A DNA stretch of 64,000 nt from CAWAVN01 sp963844315 (GCA_963844315.1 CAWJOC010000022.1:558001-622000), one strand, 5' to 3'. Positions 1-10,369 are shown, counted from the stretch's first letter. Numbers and translations are program-made. The notes: generated from the sequence alone by a model not told the origin.

Positions 1-1469
1 ATAGCGGAGGGGTTCGCGGGCGGTGCTTTGCTGAGGGAGATGTTTTTCGAGGCCCACATGGATTTCCGCGCTCGGTTCGTCCGGACCACTGTCGTAATCG
101 GTCCGTGACTCTGCGGGGAAGAGTTCCTGCTTGAGGCGTTGTTTCTCATCGAACGAAAGCCGTTCCCAATAAGGACGCGGGGCAAGCGATGCCTGCCGTT
201 CCTGCTCCAATGATTTGTCCCAGGCATCAAACGGCAATTCCCGTGCGAGGTTTTCCCGAAGCCTGGTCCCCGATTCGCGGAGAAACGTTTCCTCATCATC
301 CTGGGGCAGCCGAATGAAACCCACGCCCATTTCCACCGGGGCATTGGATTCCATCGGCGGCCAGGCGGGTTCCACGGGGAGGGGGTTTGACTGAGGTTCC
401 TCCGGGACGGGACCAAAGGACGGCAGATTGTCCAACGGATCGACCCAGGGTTCCGATTCGTTTCTCGGCGGAGTTTCGACCGGCTCAAACCGGGGAAACT
501 CTGGTTCGGCATTCATTGGCGGTTCGGATGGACTTCTTGGAGGATCAAACGGCGGAAATTCGGCAGGCACGGATTCCATCGGAGGCACCGATTCGACCGG
601 AGGGAGCGGAACGGGCTTGAAAGGATTGAGCCCCGATTCAAGCGGCGTCGAAGGCGGCAGCATATCGAGGGGATCGACAAACGGCTCATCTTCGACTCGT
701 GGTGGTGGATTGGGATTCGCCGGGACCGGTTCGAGCAGCGGGCGATCCTCCCACGGATCGGGCATTGGCCCGAGATTCGCCGGTTCAAATTCCGGCGCCG
801 GTTCGGGAATTGAGATTTGGTTCTGCCGGGGCAAACGGATCGACTTGGGCGATTCCCAAATTGTCGTACTCCGATTCGCGGCCTTGCGGAAAGCCGGGAT
901 CGATCCGCGTTTTGGGGTGCTCTTTGCCAACGCTTGGGATTTGCTTCGCCCCCAGGCTTTGGAAGGAGTACGTCACTTGCACCGCCAGCATCAACAGCAC
1001 GCCCAGCGTTCCCGTCACGCTGGCGTAGGTCCAAGGCGAGGGTTTTTGCACGGCCCGTTCGGCGCGAAGTCCCGCCCGGCGGACTTGAATGCTGGAAACA
1101 CGGGCCGACTTTCGCAAAGCGCACATCGAGCATCCCGCCATTTTTTGAAGTTGTTCCCAAGTATTGGGCGAAGGGTCAGCGAATGGGTTTTCGCGAAGTT
1201 TTTCCAGAGTGCGCGATGCCCCGGCAGGGAAGTTCCGTTTTTTCCACCGGCCAAAACAGGCTCGACCAAAGCCAGCCCACAATGGCCCGAGGCCATCCGA
1301 AAAGCCAGGAGAAGAAACCAAGCCAAGCGGAGAGAATCATGCCGAAAGCGTGACTCACGCTGACGAAGAATCGCCGAATGCCGAGACCCCCGCGCTTGAA
1401 TTGAATGATGAGGCCCATGAGCCAGATCATCAATCGCGACTGACACAAGCAGCGGTTGCGTGCCGACAC
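1..1469 (-). CDS. Proline-rich membrane protein, C-terminus beyond left edge, two apparent frameshifts
   Basis: Function not recognised. The GTG start at 1469 is chosen because GGAG lies 7 bases upstream. The first ~75 residues are strongly hydrophobic (roughly residues 38-72), then comes a CxxC (CSMC), a second membrane segment (WTYASVTGTLGVLLMLAVQV) and a long Pro/Glu-rich region full of PPF, EPxF and DPLD repeats, then a charged tail still open at base 1. Reading needs two one-base corrections, near 1210 and near 817. On either side of each the amino-acid composition continues smoothly, and the last frame stays open from about 820 to the window edge. The Pro-rich part suggests an extended envelope-spanning or periplasmic linker; that is inference. 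Confidence 0.6.
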
Positions 1470-1741
1470 GGGATTACTCCGGGCAGGTTCATCCGTAGGC
1501 AGAACTCCATTTCCGCCGGACTAAAAGCCCAGATGGCTCCGAAAATCCAGACGGCACTTCACATCATGCGCGGAATCTTTAACAGAACTGGAAAAAAAAC
1601 AAAAGAGGGATCCGGCTTTGTATTCCTTTGAACAGATTCCATGCCCTCATGGATGTCGGCGGATTGATTCCGAAAGCGTTCCACCGCACAATGACCGAAA
1701 ACTTCCTTTCATTCACATTACGCATCTCTGGGAGAGAGCAC

Positions 1742-2734
1742 ATGAAACTGCACGGTTTAATAGGCCAATCGATCCTGGTATTGGGAGTGATAGGTTCAGT
1801 AGCATTCGCCCAAGACAACCAGAAAAAGACCGCGACGCTCGATCCCAAAGAAGCGGGCCTTGAGTTTGAACTGCAAGGCGAATACACCGGCGAGATTCCC
1901 ACCGATGAGGGAAACCAAAACTTTGGCGTGCAGATTATTGCTTTGGGACAAGGCAAATTCCGGGCGGTCGCCTATCACGGCGGACTGCCCGGCGCGGGCT
2001 GGAATGCCGAGGAACGCATCGAAAGGGAAGGCAAACTCGAAAACGGCGAAGCCCGGTTTGAATCCGAAAACACCAAAGGCATCGTGAAAGCCGATGGCAC
2101 GCTGACCATTGAAGCCGATGGCCAAACGTTGGGCACGCTCAAGAAAGTCATCCGCAAGAGCGATACTTTGGGCCAAAAGCCGCCGGAAGGTGCGGTGGTG
2201 CTGTTTGATGGCAAGTCGGCGGACAAATTCCAGGGCGGCAGACTGACCGCGGACGGCCTTTTGGAGCAGGGCGTAACCAGCAAGCAGAAGTTCCAGGGCT
2301 ATAAGCTGCACATGGAGTTTCAATTGTCCTTTATGCCCGAAGCCCAAGGCCAGGCCCGCAGCAACAGCGGCGTTTACATGCAAGGCCGGTACGAAGTCCA
2401 GATTCTGGATTCCTTTGGACTCGAAGGCAAAAACAACGAGTGCGGCGGGATTTATGAAATCAAAGACCCCGCCGTCAACATGTGCTTTCCACCGCTCTCC
2501 TGGCAGACCTACGACATCGATTACACCCCGGCGAAGTTCGATGCCGACGGCAAGAAAACCGCCAATGCCCGCATGACCGTCCGGCACAACGGCATCTTGA
2601 TCCACTCCAATATCGAACTCCCGCGCGGAACCCGCGCCGCCCCGGTCGCTGAGGGTCCCGAACCCGGTCCGATCTACATCCAAGACCACGGCAACCCGCT
2701 GCGGTTCCGTAACATCTGGCTCGTCGAGAAGTAG
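1742..2734 (+). CDS. Secreted DUF1080 (3-keto-disaccharide hydrolase family) protein
   Basis: 330 aa. The ATG at 1742 follows a GGGAGAGAG Shine-Dalgarno; the open frame extends upstream but without a comparable site. A signal peptide ends at about AFAQ. Residues ~25-135 form a small N-terminal domain; the rest is a DUF1080 concanavalin-like fold with the family landmarks VVLFDGKS, SNSGVYMQGRYEVQILDS, a W-x-TYDIDY segment and a C-terminal IYIQDHGNPLRFRNIW. DUF1080 proteins of planctomycetes are secreted carbohydrate-active proteins, some shown to act on 3-keto-glycosides; substrate here is unknown. It stands alone, followed by a strong bidirectional terminator shared with convergent bioA. Confidence 0.9.
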   Translation: MKLHGLIGQSILVLGVIGSVAFAQDNQKKTATLDPKEAGLEFELQGEYTGEIPTDEGNQNFGVQIIALGQGKFRAVAYHGGLPGAGWNAEERIEREGKLENGEARFESENTKGIVKADGTLTIEADGQTLGTLKKVIRKSDTLGQKPPEGAVVLFDGKSADKFQGGRLTADGLLEQGVTSKQKFQGYKLHMEFQLSFMPEAQGQARSNSGVYMQGRYEVQILDSFGLEGKNNECGGIYEIKDPAVNMCFPPLSWQTYDIDYTPAKFDADGKKTANARMTVRHNGILIHSNIELPRGTRAAPVAEGPEPGPIYIQDHGNPLRFRNIWLVEK

Positions 2735-2744
2735 CGAAGGCAAC

Positions 2745-2815
2745 AAGAGCCGCGCACGCAGTAAGCGGAATCCGCCCCCTTTGGTTCTCAACCGCTTACT
2801 GCGTGCGCGGCTCTT
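2745..2815. terminator. Bidirectional hairpin terminator between DUF1080 gene and bioA
   Basis: Perfect 24-bp inverted repeat (arms 2745-2768 and 2792-2815, loop about 23 bases), followed on the plus strand by a T run. It lies between the stops of two convergent genes, 10 bases from one and 15 from the other. Arms this long and exact resemble the other intergenic palindromes in the window. Confidence 0.85.
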
Positions 2816-2830
2816 TTTCATTTCAGAATT

Positions 2831-4175
2831 TCACGCGGTGGCTTCGTCTATCGCTTCCAGCGCCGCATCGCAAAGGTTGCCAATCAAATCGGCGGGCATG
2901 GCGGGGGCGGGCATGAGGACTACCACATCTCCCAAAGGGCGAATGATGACGCCTCGCTTTCGGGCAGCCAGCGTCACCTGGTGGCCGATGCGTTTTTCGG
3001 GCGGAAACGGTTTCTTCGTCGCTCGGTCTTCCACGAGTTGAATCCCGACCATAATGCCCTTCTGCCGGACTTCCAAGACGTGCGGATGATTTGTCAACAC
3101 GCCGAGACGTTCGCGAAGGAGATTCGCAATTTGGGCGACGTTTTCCAAAACGCGGTTTTCGTCGAACAGCTTCAACGATGCAAGTGCCACCGCGCAGCCG
3201 AGAGCATTGCCGGTATAGGTGTGACCGTGATAGAAGGTTTTGCCTTCCGCCGGTTGGCCAAGGAAAGCGTTATAGATTTCCTCACTCGCCAACGTCGCCG
3301 CCAGGGGCAAGTAGCCGCCGGTTAGCCCCTTGGCGACGCACATCAAATCGGGTTGAACTGATTCCTGCTCGCAGGCGAACATCGTGCCGGTGCGGCCAAA
3401 GCCGACGGCCACTTCATCAGCGATCAAAGGCACGCCATACCGCCGGGTGAGTTCGCGAACGTGCTTTAAGTAGCCTCTCGCATGGACCCAAATCCCGGCA
3501 GCTCCTTGCACCAAGGGTTCAATAATTATCCCCGCAATACGGTGGTGATGCTCCTCGAACACATTTTCCACTTCGCTAAAGCACCACGCCAGATACATTT
3601 CGGGCGTGAGTTCCTTGGGCGTCAACACCGGAACCGGGGCGGGCACGCGGAGGGTTTGAAAGAGCAGATTCCGATAGACGCCGAGGAACAATTCCATCCC
3701 GCCCACGCTGACCGAACCGACCGTATCGCCGTGGTACGCATCGCCCAGGCAGACGAACAAGTCCCGCTCTGGTTCGGGGTGGGGTTTTTGGCGGTGGTAT
3801 TGGTAAGCGATCTTGAGGGCGGCTTCCACCGCGGTCGCTCCACTGTCGGAATAGAACACCTTCGTCAATCCCTGGGGAGCGCAGCACCAGTTCGCGGGCC
3901 AATTCAATCGCAGGCACGCTGCTCAATCCTAACAGCGTGCTATGAGCCACGCGGCCTAATTGCTCTTTGATCGCCGCATCAATCTCCGGCACATGATGGC
4001 CGTGGACATTGCACCACAGCGAGGAGATGCCGTCCAAATACTTTTGGCCTTCGGTATCGAAGAGGTAAAACCCCTCGGCCCATTCGATAATCGGCGCGAA
4101 CTCTTCACGATACGTGGACATCGGCGTAAAGGGATGCCAGACGTGCTCGTTGTCGTATTGGCGAAAGTTCGTCAT
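2831..4175 (-). CDS. bioA: Adenosylmethionine-8-amino-7-oxononanoate aminotransferase (one apparent frameshift)
   Basis: Class-III PLP aminotransferase converting KAPA to DAPA in biotin synthesis, using SAM as amino donor. About 447 aa after correction, normal for BioA. Visible landmarks are the N-terminal WHPFTPM, WCNVHGHH, SDSGATAVEAALKIA (cofactor phosphate cup), GDAYHGDTVGSVSVGG, the DEVAVGFGRTG strand whose Asp contacts the PLP ring nitrogen, and CVAKGLTGG with the Schiff-base lysine. The C-terminal TFYHGHTYTGNALG is also typical of BioA. Start taken at ATG 4175 (MTNFRQYD) instead of 4193. The frame breaks near 3880 between the ELARELVL and APQGLTKVF halves; one base extra, or two missing. 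No other biotin gene is nearby. Confidence 0.92.
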
Positions 4176-4207
4176 ATTTCGTGGTGCGATCAATACTCAA
4201 ATGGGAA

Positions 4208-4280
4208 GAGGATAGAAGGTGGAAGATCGAGAATAGCAAGGCCGATAACCGCTATCCTCCATCATCCACTCTCTATCCTC
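4208..4280. repeat. Imperfect 30-bp intergenic inverted repeat
   Basis: Arms 4208-4237 and 4251-4280 pair at about 24 of 30 positions around a 13-base loop. Located between the start of bioA and the end of the NADH dehydrogenase gene, so it could terminate the latter's upstream neighbour or be a REP-like element. No poly-T tail stands out. Confidence 0.5.
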
Positions 4281-4312
4281 ACTCGCGATTGTTGCTGCGG
4301 CTGGAGGGAGAA

Positions 4313-5996
4313 TTACCCGTGGCCGACTTCGACGGGTTCCGGTTCGGCGGGTTTTGCTAGGCCGATGCGTTGGTTCATGACTTCCTCGAAGCCTTCGCGG
4401 AGTTCCGGCAGGTTCGCGACTACGCCCGGAAATCGCCTTGGCGTAGGGCCAACAGGTTCATCGGCTGTTTGCAGCGGACAGTGGCGCTTCGGGTTCTCTG
4501 GTTCAAGAGCGCCATCTCACCGAAGTATTCGCCGGCTTTTAGCGTGGCGACGACTTTGGGCGTTTCCAACAACTTGCCGGTTTCATCGGCTTCCAGGACG
4601 ACCTCGGCTTCGCCATCCAAAATGATGAACAGCGAATCGCCGAGATCACCCTGGTGAAACACGACTTCGCCCGGCTCGAAGTGGACCTGCGAAATCGCGT
4701 TGCCGCCGCCCATTCTGAGCTGCACGGTTTCGGGCGGGATCAAAAAGTCCAAGGCCCATGCGAGGCCGACTTTCACCTTGCGGTCGAAGCCCGGCATCTT
4801 CCACCAATACACGCTCCGCCACAAAAACCACGCAATCAGCCCGGAGACCGGGATGCGGTTAAAGAGTAAAGCGACCGCATTGTGATAACCCAGGGATCCC
4901 ATCGTGCCCAGCCCTTTGAAGGTGAACCGCTTCTTCTCGCCGCCGAAGAGTTTGGCGTTGATGTTATGGGCCAGCACCTTGGCTTGCCTTGTGGCATGCT
5001 GGGCGGTGGGGGGAACCCAGCCTTCGCCGCCAGGGTTGGGCATCGCCATGCAGTCGCCAATCGCGGAGACATCGGGATGGCCTTCGATTTCGAAGAACTG
5101 GTCGATCAGGATTTTCCCGCGTTCCTTGGGCAGATTGAGTGCATCCACAATGGGATTGGGCGACGATGGCACCGTGGAAACCAGAGTCTTGGTGGGGATG
5201 CGGATCTCTTTGGAGTTGCCCTTGACCTGCACAATCGCCGCGTCCGGCGTGGCGGTCCTGAGGCGGGAGTTGAGCATCAATTCCATGCCCCGCCGGCGCA
5301 AGACTTTTTGGGCATAAAGGCTCAGTTTCTCCGGCATTTCGCGTTCGAGAATCCGCTCGCCGGAATGCACGAGGATGACTTTCACATCCTTGTGGGAGAT
5401 GTTTTGGGTCCGCTTGGCGATGTCCTTCAAAAAGTCCACCATTTCCGCCGCGACTTCCACGCCCGAAAACCCGCCCCCGGCGACCACGAAGGTCAAAAGC
5501 TCCTGCTTCCTTTGCGGATTGCGTTCGATGCTGGCTTCTTGAATCACGCGGATCAAGTGGTTTCGCAGTTGGACTGCATCCGCGAGATTTTTGAATGGGA
5601 GCGCATGCTCATAAATGCCGGGAATGCCGCGAAAGTCCGTCACGGTCCCAGCGCCAGCACCAGATGGTCGTATTCCAATTCCAAGGACCTTGGCCAAAAG
5701 CCGGGAGACAGCGTGACGACCTTGTTGGCCAGATCGACCCTTTCCACTTCGCGGATGTAAAGCTGCGTCCTGGGCAATAGCCGGTTGATGGGGCTGACGG
5801 TGTCGGTGAGTCCAATGGAGCCGGAAATGATCTCGGCGAGCATGGGCTGGAACACGAAATAATTTTCCTGGTTGACCAGGGCGATTTCGACTTCGTGACG
5901 TTCTTTGAGGAGCTTCTCCAGATACATGCCGGTGAAGACTCCGCCGAATCCTCCGCCCAAGATTACCACGCGTTTTTGTTTTCGATTTGTTTGCAT
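4313..5996 (-). CDS. Type II NADH dehydrogenase (NDH-2) fused to a cyclic-nucleotide-binding domain; two apparent frameshifts
   Basis: About 561 aa. Residues 1-~430 are a two-Rossmann flavoprotein: FAD motif GGGFGG at residues 14-19, a second glycine motif GGGFSGVEVAAE for NADH, DCMAMP near the flavin, and the NDH-2 signature PPTAQHATRQ. This family oxidises NADH and reduces quinone at the membrane without pumping protons. The last ~130 residues are a cNMP-binding (CAP-like) beta-roll: VVFHQGDLGDSLFIILDGEAEV and GEYFGEMALLNQRTRSATV, matching the phosphate-binding cassette consensus FGE-x-AL-(x)3-RSA. Frame breaks occur near 5648 (GGG for expected GGGG) and near 4424; with both repaired the protein ends at TAA 4313. 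Start ATG 5996 preferred over TTG 6002. Confidence 0.85.
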
Positions 5997-6329
5997 CACC
6001 AAGAGTCTCTTTTGGGAGGTCTGAGGGGAAAAACCGATCTGCCGACGGAAAGGTCCGATTTTGCCGGAGGCGCGTTTTGCTCACTATAACCCGAACCTAT
6101 GCAATCCGAAACGCATTTTGGGGAATCGGCCAACTGCCCGCGATAAGGTTTACCAAATTTCCCCGTCCCTTGGGACCGCTACAATGGATGCGTTCCTTCA
6201 AATTCGCTGGAGGGCACTACAAACTGTCAATTGATGCAGGTATGATGGAAGTAGAGAATTTGCTCCTGACCGTTCCTCCAACCCAGCCAGATATTCCGAG
6301 GCCGCCCTTCGCCTCACAAGGAGTCGATC

Positions 6330-7141
6330 ATGAAACCGCTTCTGTTCTGCTGTTTGTCACTCCCCATGATATTGATGGGTGGCAAATCGGCGATGGCCCA
6401 GGCTGAGGAGGCTCCTAAAGAGGCTCCCAAAGCCGCCCCCGCCAAGCAGGTTCCCAACCCCGGTCGATTGGAGATTCAAGTGACTTCGGGCGAGAAGGTG
6501 AAAACCTTCGACCACCCCTCCAAGGCCACCAAAGAAATCTCTCAGGCAGTGACCCGCGACAAAAGAGCCAAAGAAGGCGAAGAACCCGTCTTCGAAGCCG
6601 TGATGACTTTGAACGATCAGACTTTCACCTTCACCGAACCTGAAAGGGCCCTGGAAGCCTGCAAGGCCCTCACCAACGCCATGCGCGAGCTTCCGCGATT
6701 GAAAATGGGTTTGGGTGATTTGGGCGAGATCCCTGAACCGGCTCCCGATACCCAGCCGATGCCGAACGCTCAAGGAACGAAACCCACGCCTCCGAAAAAT
6801 CAGGCTGCCGCGATGGCGATCGTCCGGCAGCGGATCAATCTCGCCTTGCAGCGGCAAATGTTGGGCACGGGCGCGGCGGCATCAGCCTGCGGGTTCCCAA
6901 TCAGCTTGAGATGCAACGCGTGATCGACCAAGAAATTGCAAAAGCCCGCCAGGAAGGGTTGTTGCCCGCCAACGGCAATGCGGCCAATGCCGGAGCCGGA
7001 TTCGCTGGTGGCGATCCGCGCGAAGCCAAGAAGGAAGCCATCGTGCAAACCTTGGCCTTTGCGTTTTCCAAGGCGGATGCCACGGCAGCGGGTGAAGAAA
7101 AACCCGCCGAAGAAGCCGCTCCCAAAACCGAAGAGAAATAG
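6330..7141 (+). CDS. Secreted protein of unknown function, one apparent frameshift
   Basis: About 270 aa after correction. Start is supported by AAGGAG 9 bases upstream. A signal peptide (MKPLLFCCLSLPMILMGG, cleaving near AMAQA) precedes an Ala/Pro-rich stretch, a mixed region (GRLEIQVTSGEKVKTF...), a Pro linker (PAPDTQPMPN) and a helical, Ala-rich C-terminal half with Lys/Glu tail. The frame changes near 6875 inside a GGCGG run; across it the sequence continues GISLRVPNQLEMQRV. I do not recognise the family. It is followed by a hairpin terminator and then another small secreted gene. Confidence 0.6.
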
Positions 7142-7162
7142 CGCGGCTTTGATTCTTTGAAA

Positions 7163-7190
7163 GTGGCACGGATAGAAGGTTCCGTGCCAC
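7163..7190 (+). terminator. Rho-independent-type hairpin
   Basis: Perfect 10-bp stem (7163-7172 with 7181-7190) and 8-base loop, followed by ACTTTTGTT. Lies 21 bases after the stop at 7141. Confidence 0.75.
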
Positions 7191-7235
7191 ACTTTTGTTG
7201 AAGGAGTTGGATTTTCGATTCTCGGAGGATTGCGA

Positions 7236-7937
7236 ATGCCCTGGAAACGTTGGCCCGCGTGGGGATTGATGCTGCTGCTTCTTGCGGCGTGGGGTTGCAA
7301 GGGAGAAGTGCCCGTCGCGGTGGAGAACTCCGACGAAAACATGGAAGACCCTGCCGAAAAACCGTCTCAAGCGGAACCCGGTTTTGTGGCGCTGGGATTT
7401 GCCGACTTCACTCCGTTCGTCTCCAAACCGGATGAGGGCCAACCCACCTGGTCCATCACCGACGAAGGATGGATCCAAACCACCGGCACGCCTCGCGGCT
7501 ATCTCTATACCAACAAGACCTACGCGAACTTCACTTTCCAGGGTGAGTTTCGCTTCGTGCCCCGAAATGGCGAGACATTGCCCGAAAAATACAACACCGG
7601 CTTTCTGATCTACGTTCCCGATGATAAGCCTAAAATCTGGCCGAGGTCGCTGGAAGTGCAGGGCCGCTACGACTTGATGGGCGAGATCAAATCCAATGCC
7701 CGCGATTTGAAGGTCGAAGTGCCCCTGAATGACCAAGCCGCCCGCGAAACGGCCCGCAAACCCATCGGCGAATGGAATGCGGTTGAGATCATCTCCAAAG
7801 ATGGAGCAGTGACGGCGATTCTCAATGGAACGAAAATCTCCGAAAGCGAACCGGGCGAACTCAAATCAGGCCGAATCGGACTTCAAGCCGAGGATTTCGC
7901 CGTGGAGTTCCGCAATCTCCGCATCCGTGAAGAGTAG
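7236..7937 (+). CDS. Lipoprotein with DUF1080-like domain
   Basis: 233 aa. ATG 7236 has GGAGG 7 bases upstream; an in-frame TTG at 7230 is too close to it. The N-terminus is a lipoprotein signal (WGLMLLLLAAWGC, Cys then KGE), followed by an acidic linker and a concanavalin-like domain with GYLYTNKTYANFTFQGEFRF, NTGFLIYVPDD, SLEVQGRYDLMGEI and a final AVEFRNLRIREE, all typical of DUF1080. Probably anchored in the outer or inner membrane facing outward and binding or cleaving glycans; substrate unknown. Confidence 0.8.
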   Translation: MPWKRWPAWGLMLLLLAAWGCKGEVPVAVENSDENMEDPAEKPSQAEPGFVALGFADFTPFVSKPDEGQPTWSITDEGWIQTTGTPRGYLYTNKTYANFTFQGEFRFVPRNGETLPEKYNTGFLIYVPDDKPKIWPRSLEVQGRYDLMGEIKSNARDLKVEVPLNDQAARETARKPIGEWNAVEIISKDGAVTAILNGTKISESEPGELKSGRIGLQAEDFAVEFRNLRIREE

Positions 7938-7947
7938 CTATAAAGAA

Positions 7948-8005
7948 TAGCCCGAAGCGCCAGCGAGGGAAGATTCGTCAATTCCCTCGCTGGCGCTTTG
8001 GGCTA
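7948..8005. repeat. REP-like palindrome (TAGCCCGAAGCG family)
   Basis: Inverted repeat with 23-bp arms (7948-7970, 7983-8005) and a 12-base loop. The same family occurs at 20301-20356 with one base changed in the arm core. Located immediately after a stop codon, so it may also terminate transcription. Confidence 0.8.
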
Positions 8006-8030
8006 ATGTTAGCAACTCGAAGGAAGAACA

Positions 8031-8408
8031 ATGGCCAGAATTTTTGTCTGCCTGATTGGTTCGCTCTATGTGTTCTTGGGAATCTACTGCTCGCTCTTGC
8101 CCGCGCGGGCTTCCAAAACTGTGGGCTTTCAATTGAACCCAGGTTCGGGACAATCCGAGTTCTTGACCGTGTATGGCGGGTTGGAAGTGGGGATGGGATT
8201 GGTGTTCCTCCTCCCACTCCTAAGACCCGGAGAAACCGAATTCGCTTTAAGGGCCTGCTTCATCATTCACGGCTGTTTGGTGCTGTTTCGAAGCATCGGC
8301 TTCGTGGTGTTTCGGAATTTCGAGTCGGCCACCTATTCCCTGGCGTTTGGGGAATGGATCATCTTCCTCGCCAGCGCGGCCTTATGGTGGCGGCTCCCAA
8401 AAGCTTAG
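8031..8408 (+). CDS. Small four-helix membrane protein
   Basis: 125 aa, start supported by GAAGGAAG upstream. Four hydrophobic segments are visible: VCLIGSLYVFLGIYCSLL, YGGLEVGMGLVFLLPLL, ACFIIHGCLVLFRSIGFVVF and AFGEWIIFLASAALWW. The Tyr-Gly-Gly-Leu-Glu in helix 2 and the overall pattern resemble DUF4345-type proteins, a weak match by eye. Its stop overlaps by 4 bases the stop of the convergent HtrA gene. Confidence 0.7.
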   Translation: MARIFVCLIGSLYVFLGIYCSLLPARASKTVGFQLNPGSGQSEFLTVYGGLEVGMGLVFLLPLLRPGETEFALRACFIIHGCLVLFRSIGFVVFRNFESATYSLAFGEWIIFLASAALWWRLPKA

Positions 8409-9579
8409 CGGGGCGTATTTCGGCTTTGTTGTTGTTCGCTTGCCCGCTTTTCCAAGTCTTCGCGGTCGGCGAGCAACACGTCGAGATTCGTCATCCGACC
8501 GCTGCGCATCACTTCCAACCGCACCTTCCTGCCGACCGGCGTGAGACTCACCAGATTGATAAGGTGATTCTCATCGAGAACTTCCTGCCCCTCGAAGGTC
8601 AGAATCACATCGTCGAATTCCAATTTGGCCAAAGCGGCGGGCGTGTTGGGATAGACTTCGACGATGTGCGCGCCCCGGAGCCGGCTGATCTGGAGCCGGC
8701 GGCGGTTTCCGGGGTGAACTCGGAATCCAATTTCACGCCCAAATACGACCGTTTGACTTTGCCGTGAAGTAGCAGTTGATCAACGACCCGCCGCACCAAA
8801 TTGCTAGGGATGCTAAAGCCGATGCCTTCGTTGCCGCCGCTGTTGGAGGCAATCGCGGTGTTGATCCCGATAACCCTCCCGGAAAGACCAATCAAAGGTC
8901 CGCCGCTATTGCCGGGGTTGATCGCCGCATCGGTTTGCAGAAAATCCTGGTTGAGCACGCTGCGGTCGCTGCCCAGGTTGAGGGACCGTCGGCCTTTGGC
9001 GCTGATAATTCCATAGGTAATGGATTGACTCAATCCGAACGGGCTGCCCATCGCAAGAACCATGTGCCCAATCTCCACGTGGTCGCTGTCGCCCCAACGG
9101 GCCGGAATCAGGTTCGCGGCTTCCACCTGAAGAGCCGCCACATCGGTGGCTTCATCGGTCCATACGCGCGTGGGGCGAATCACCCGGCCATCCTGAAGAT
9201 GGATGGAAATGTCTTCCATGCGGGCATCGGCGACCACGTGCCGGTTGGTAATCACGAAGACCCCGCGCACCTTGGAACTATCCATCAACACGCCCGAACC
9301 GGTTTCTTCCACCCGCCCACCGCGTTCGCCGGAATGCTCGCTCTGAATGTGCACCACGCTCGGCGATGTCACCCTTGCGATTTTCGCCAAGAGTTCACTC
9401 CCGGAACCCAACGGCCCCATGTCCCGGTCCAATTCCTGATAGACCTTTTGGGTTTCCGTCAAAGTGATCGCGGTCGCATGGGCCGGAGCGCTCAGCGAGC
9501 CAATCTGATAGCCCAACCCCAACAAAAACCCACCGGAGAAAAGCGTTCCACCAAAAACAAGGAGGGATCTGTTGGGCAT
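8405..9579 (-). CDS. HtrA/DegP-family periplasmic serine protease with PDZ domain, one apparent frameshift
   Basis: About 391 aa. A membrane or signal segment (SLLVFGGTLFSGGFLLGLGY) is followed by a trypsin-like domain with the full triad: His in ITNRHVV, Asp in TDVAALQV, Ser in NPGNSGGPL. The segment GIGFSIPSNLV then leads into a single PDZ domain (GAHIVEVYPNTPAALAKLE, FDDVILTFEGQEV). The frame changes near 8695, where one C appears missing (AGLQISRLRGAH when repaired). One PDZ makes it DegS/HhoB-like in architecture. Such proteases degrade or sense misfolded envelope proteins. Convergent with the small membrane protein gene. Confidence 0.9.
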
Positions 9580-9673
9580 GGGAATGGCCTCGTCTGGGAT
9601 GCGTTACACTGGGGATAGGACCATCGCGGGCAGGGAATCCTGCCCCGCAGCAAGTTTCACAACGAAAAGGAAA

Positions 9674-9724
9674 GGGTGTTTTCCATTTTGCGGAATCCTG
9701 GATTCCGCAAAACGGGAAACACCC
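9674..9724. repeat. Intergenic palindrome in the 330-bp gap 9580-9907
   Basis: About 25-bp arms with one gap, centred on GGAATCCTGGATTCC. The rest of the gap holds a second short palindrome near 9628-9648 and no convincing gene. A 40-codon frame at 9825-9947 has a GGAGG ahead of it but overlaps the end of the DksA-like gene on the opposite strand and looks like chance. Confidence 0.6.
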
Positions 9725-9907
9725 GTGTTTCCTCTTGTAGTTTAGCCCCGAATTGCCGGGGACGTTTCTTGTTTCCTTCGGTGATTGTTGGAATTCGGGA
9801 AGTCAATTCCTGGAGGGAAGTGTTATGGCTGTTCCAAAAGATTCCGGCTTTAGGGTGGGACAGGGAATTGCACGGCTTTGGCAAACCCGGCCACTTTTGC
9901 GGACAGT

Positions 9908-10369
9908 TTATTCCCTGAAATCGAAATCGCCCAACGTCAACTCCTGATCGTTCAGCCGCCCTTCATGCTCGTAAGCGGATTCCCAATCGGCGTGCATTTC
10001 GTAATCGGTATGCCCCTTCAGTTCTTGCCGGCGCTGGCATTCAATGCACAAGGGCGTAAACGGCAAGGCATTGAGGCGGGTGATGGGAATCGGCTTCTCG
10101 CAGATTTCGCAGATCCCGTAGCGGCCGTCCCGCATCAGTTGGATGGCTCGCTCGATTTGGTTCAATTCCCGGCTTTCCAGTGCTGCCAATTGGGAATTGA
10201 CTTCGTCGGACGCTCCATCCATCGCGGCATCGCCCACATCGCCGCCCCGGCTAATCCTCGAGAGCGACTTGGCCGACACGTTAAATTCCTCGGCGAGCTT
10301 TTTTCGCAGCGAATCCCGCTTCGCCACGAGGCGTTCGTGCAATCTCAGAAGTGCGTCATTCCGCGCCAT
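9908..10369 (-). CDS. DksA/TraR-family C4 zinc-finger protein
   Basis: 153 aa. An N-terminal coiled-coil-like helix pair (residues ~1-85, LRLHERLVAKRDSLRKKLAEE ... ELNQIERAIQLM) precedes the family zinc finger CEIC-x17-CIEC after the hallmark RDGRYGIC. DksA/TraR proteins insert their coiled coil into the RNA polymerase secondary channel to modulate initiation with ppGpp. The coiled-coil tip here has no obvious DxxDxA motif; the DVGDAAMDGASDEV segment occupies that place and resembles the planctomycete 'TraR/DksA family' group. Start ATG has GAAGGA about 9 bases upstream. Confidence 0.85.
   Translation of the reverse strand: MARNDALLRLHERLVAKRDSLRKKLAEEFNVSAKSLSRISRGGDVGDAAMDGASDEVNSQLAALESRELNQIERAIQLMRDGRYGICEICEKPIPITRLNALPFTPLCIECQRRQELKGHTDYEMHADWESAYEHEGRLNDQELTLGDFDFRE

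Noticed and set aside
1796..2821. Long (341-codon) open frame opposite the DUF1080 gene
   Set aside because: Shadow of a well-supported gene: no start signal and no family resemblance; GC-rich third positions produce long antisense frames here.
5640..5660. Programmed -1 frameshift in the NDH-2 gene
   Set aside because: Breaks in the window go in both directions with no common slippery heptamer or downstream structure, so sequencing indels explain them better.
4882..5760. 292-codon plus-strand frame across the NADH dehydrogenase gene
   Set aside because: Antisense to clear NDH-2 motifs; composition is that of a reverse-complement shadow.
9825..9947. 40-codon frame with GGAGG upstream
   Set aside because: Too short, no recognisable motif, overlaps the tail of the DksA-like gene on the other strand; possible but unsupported.
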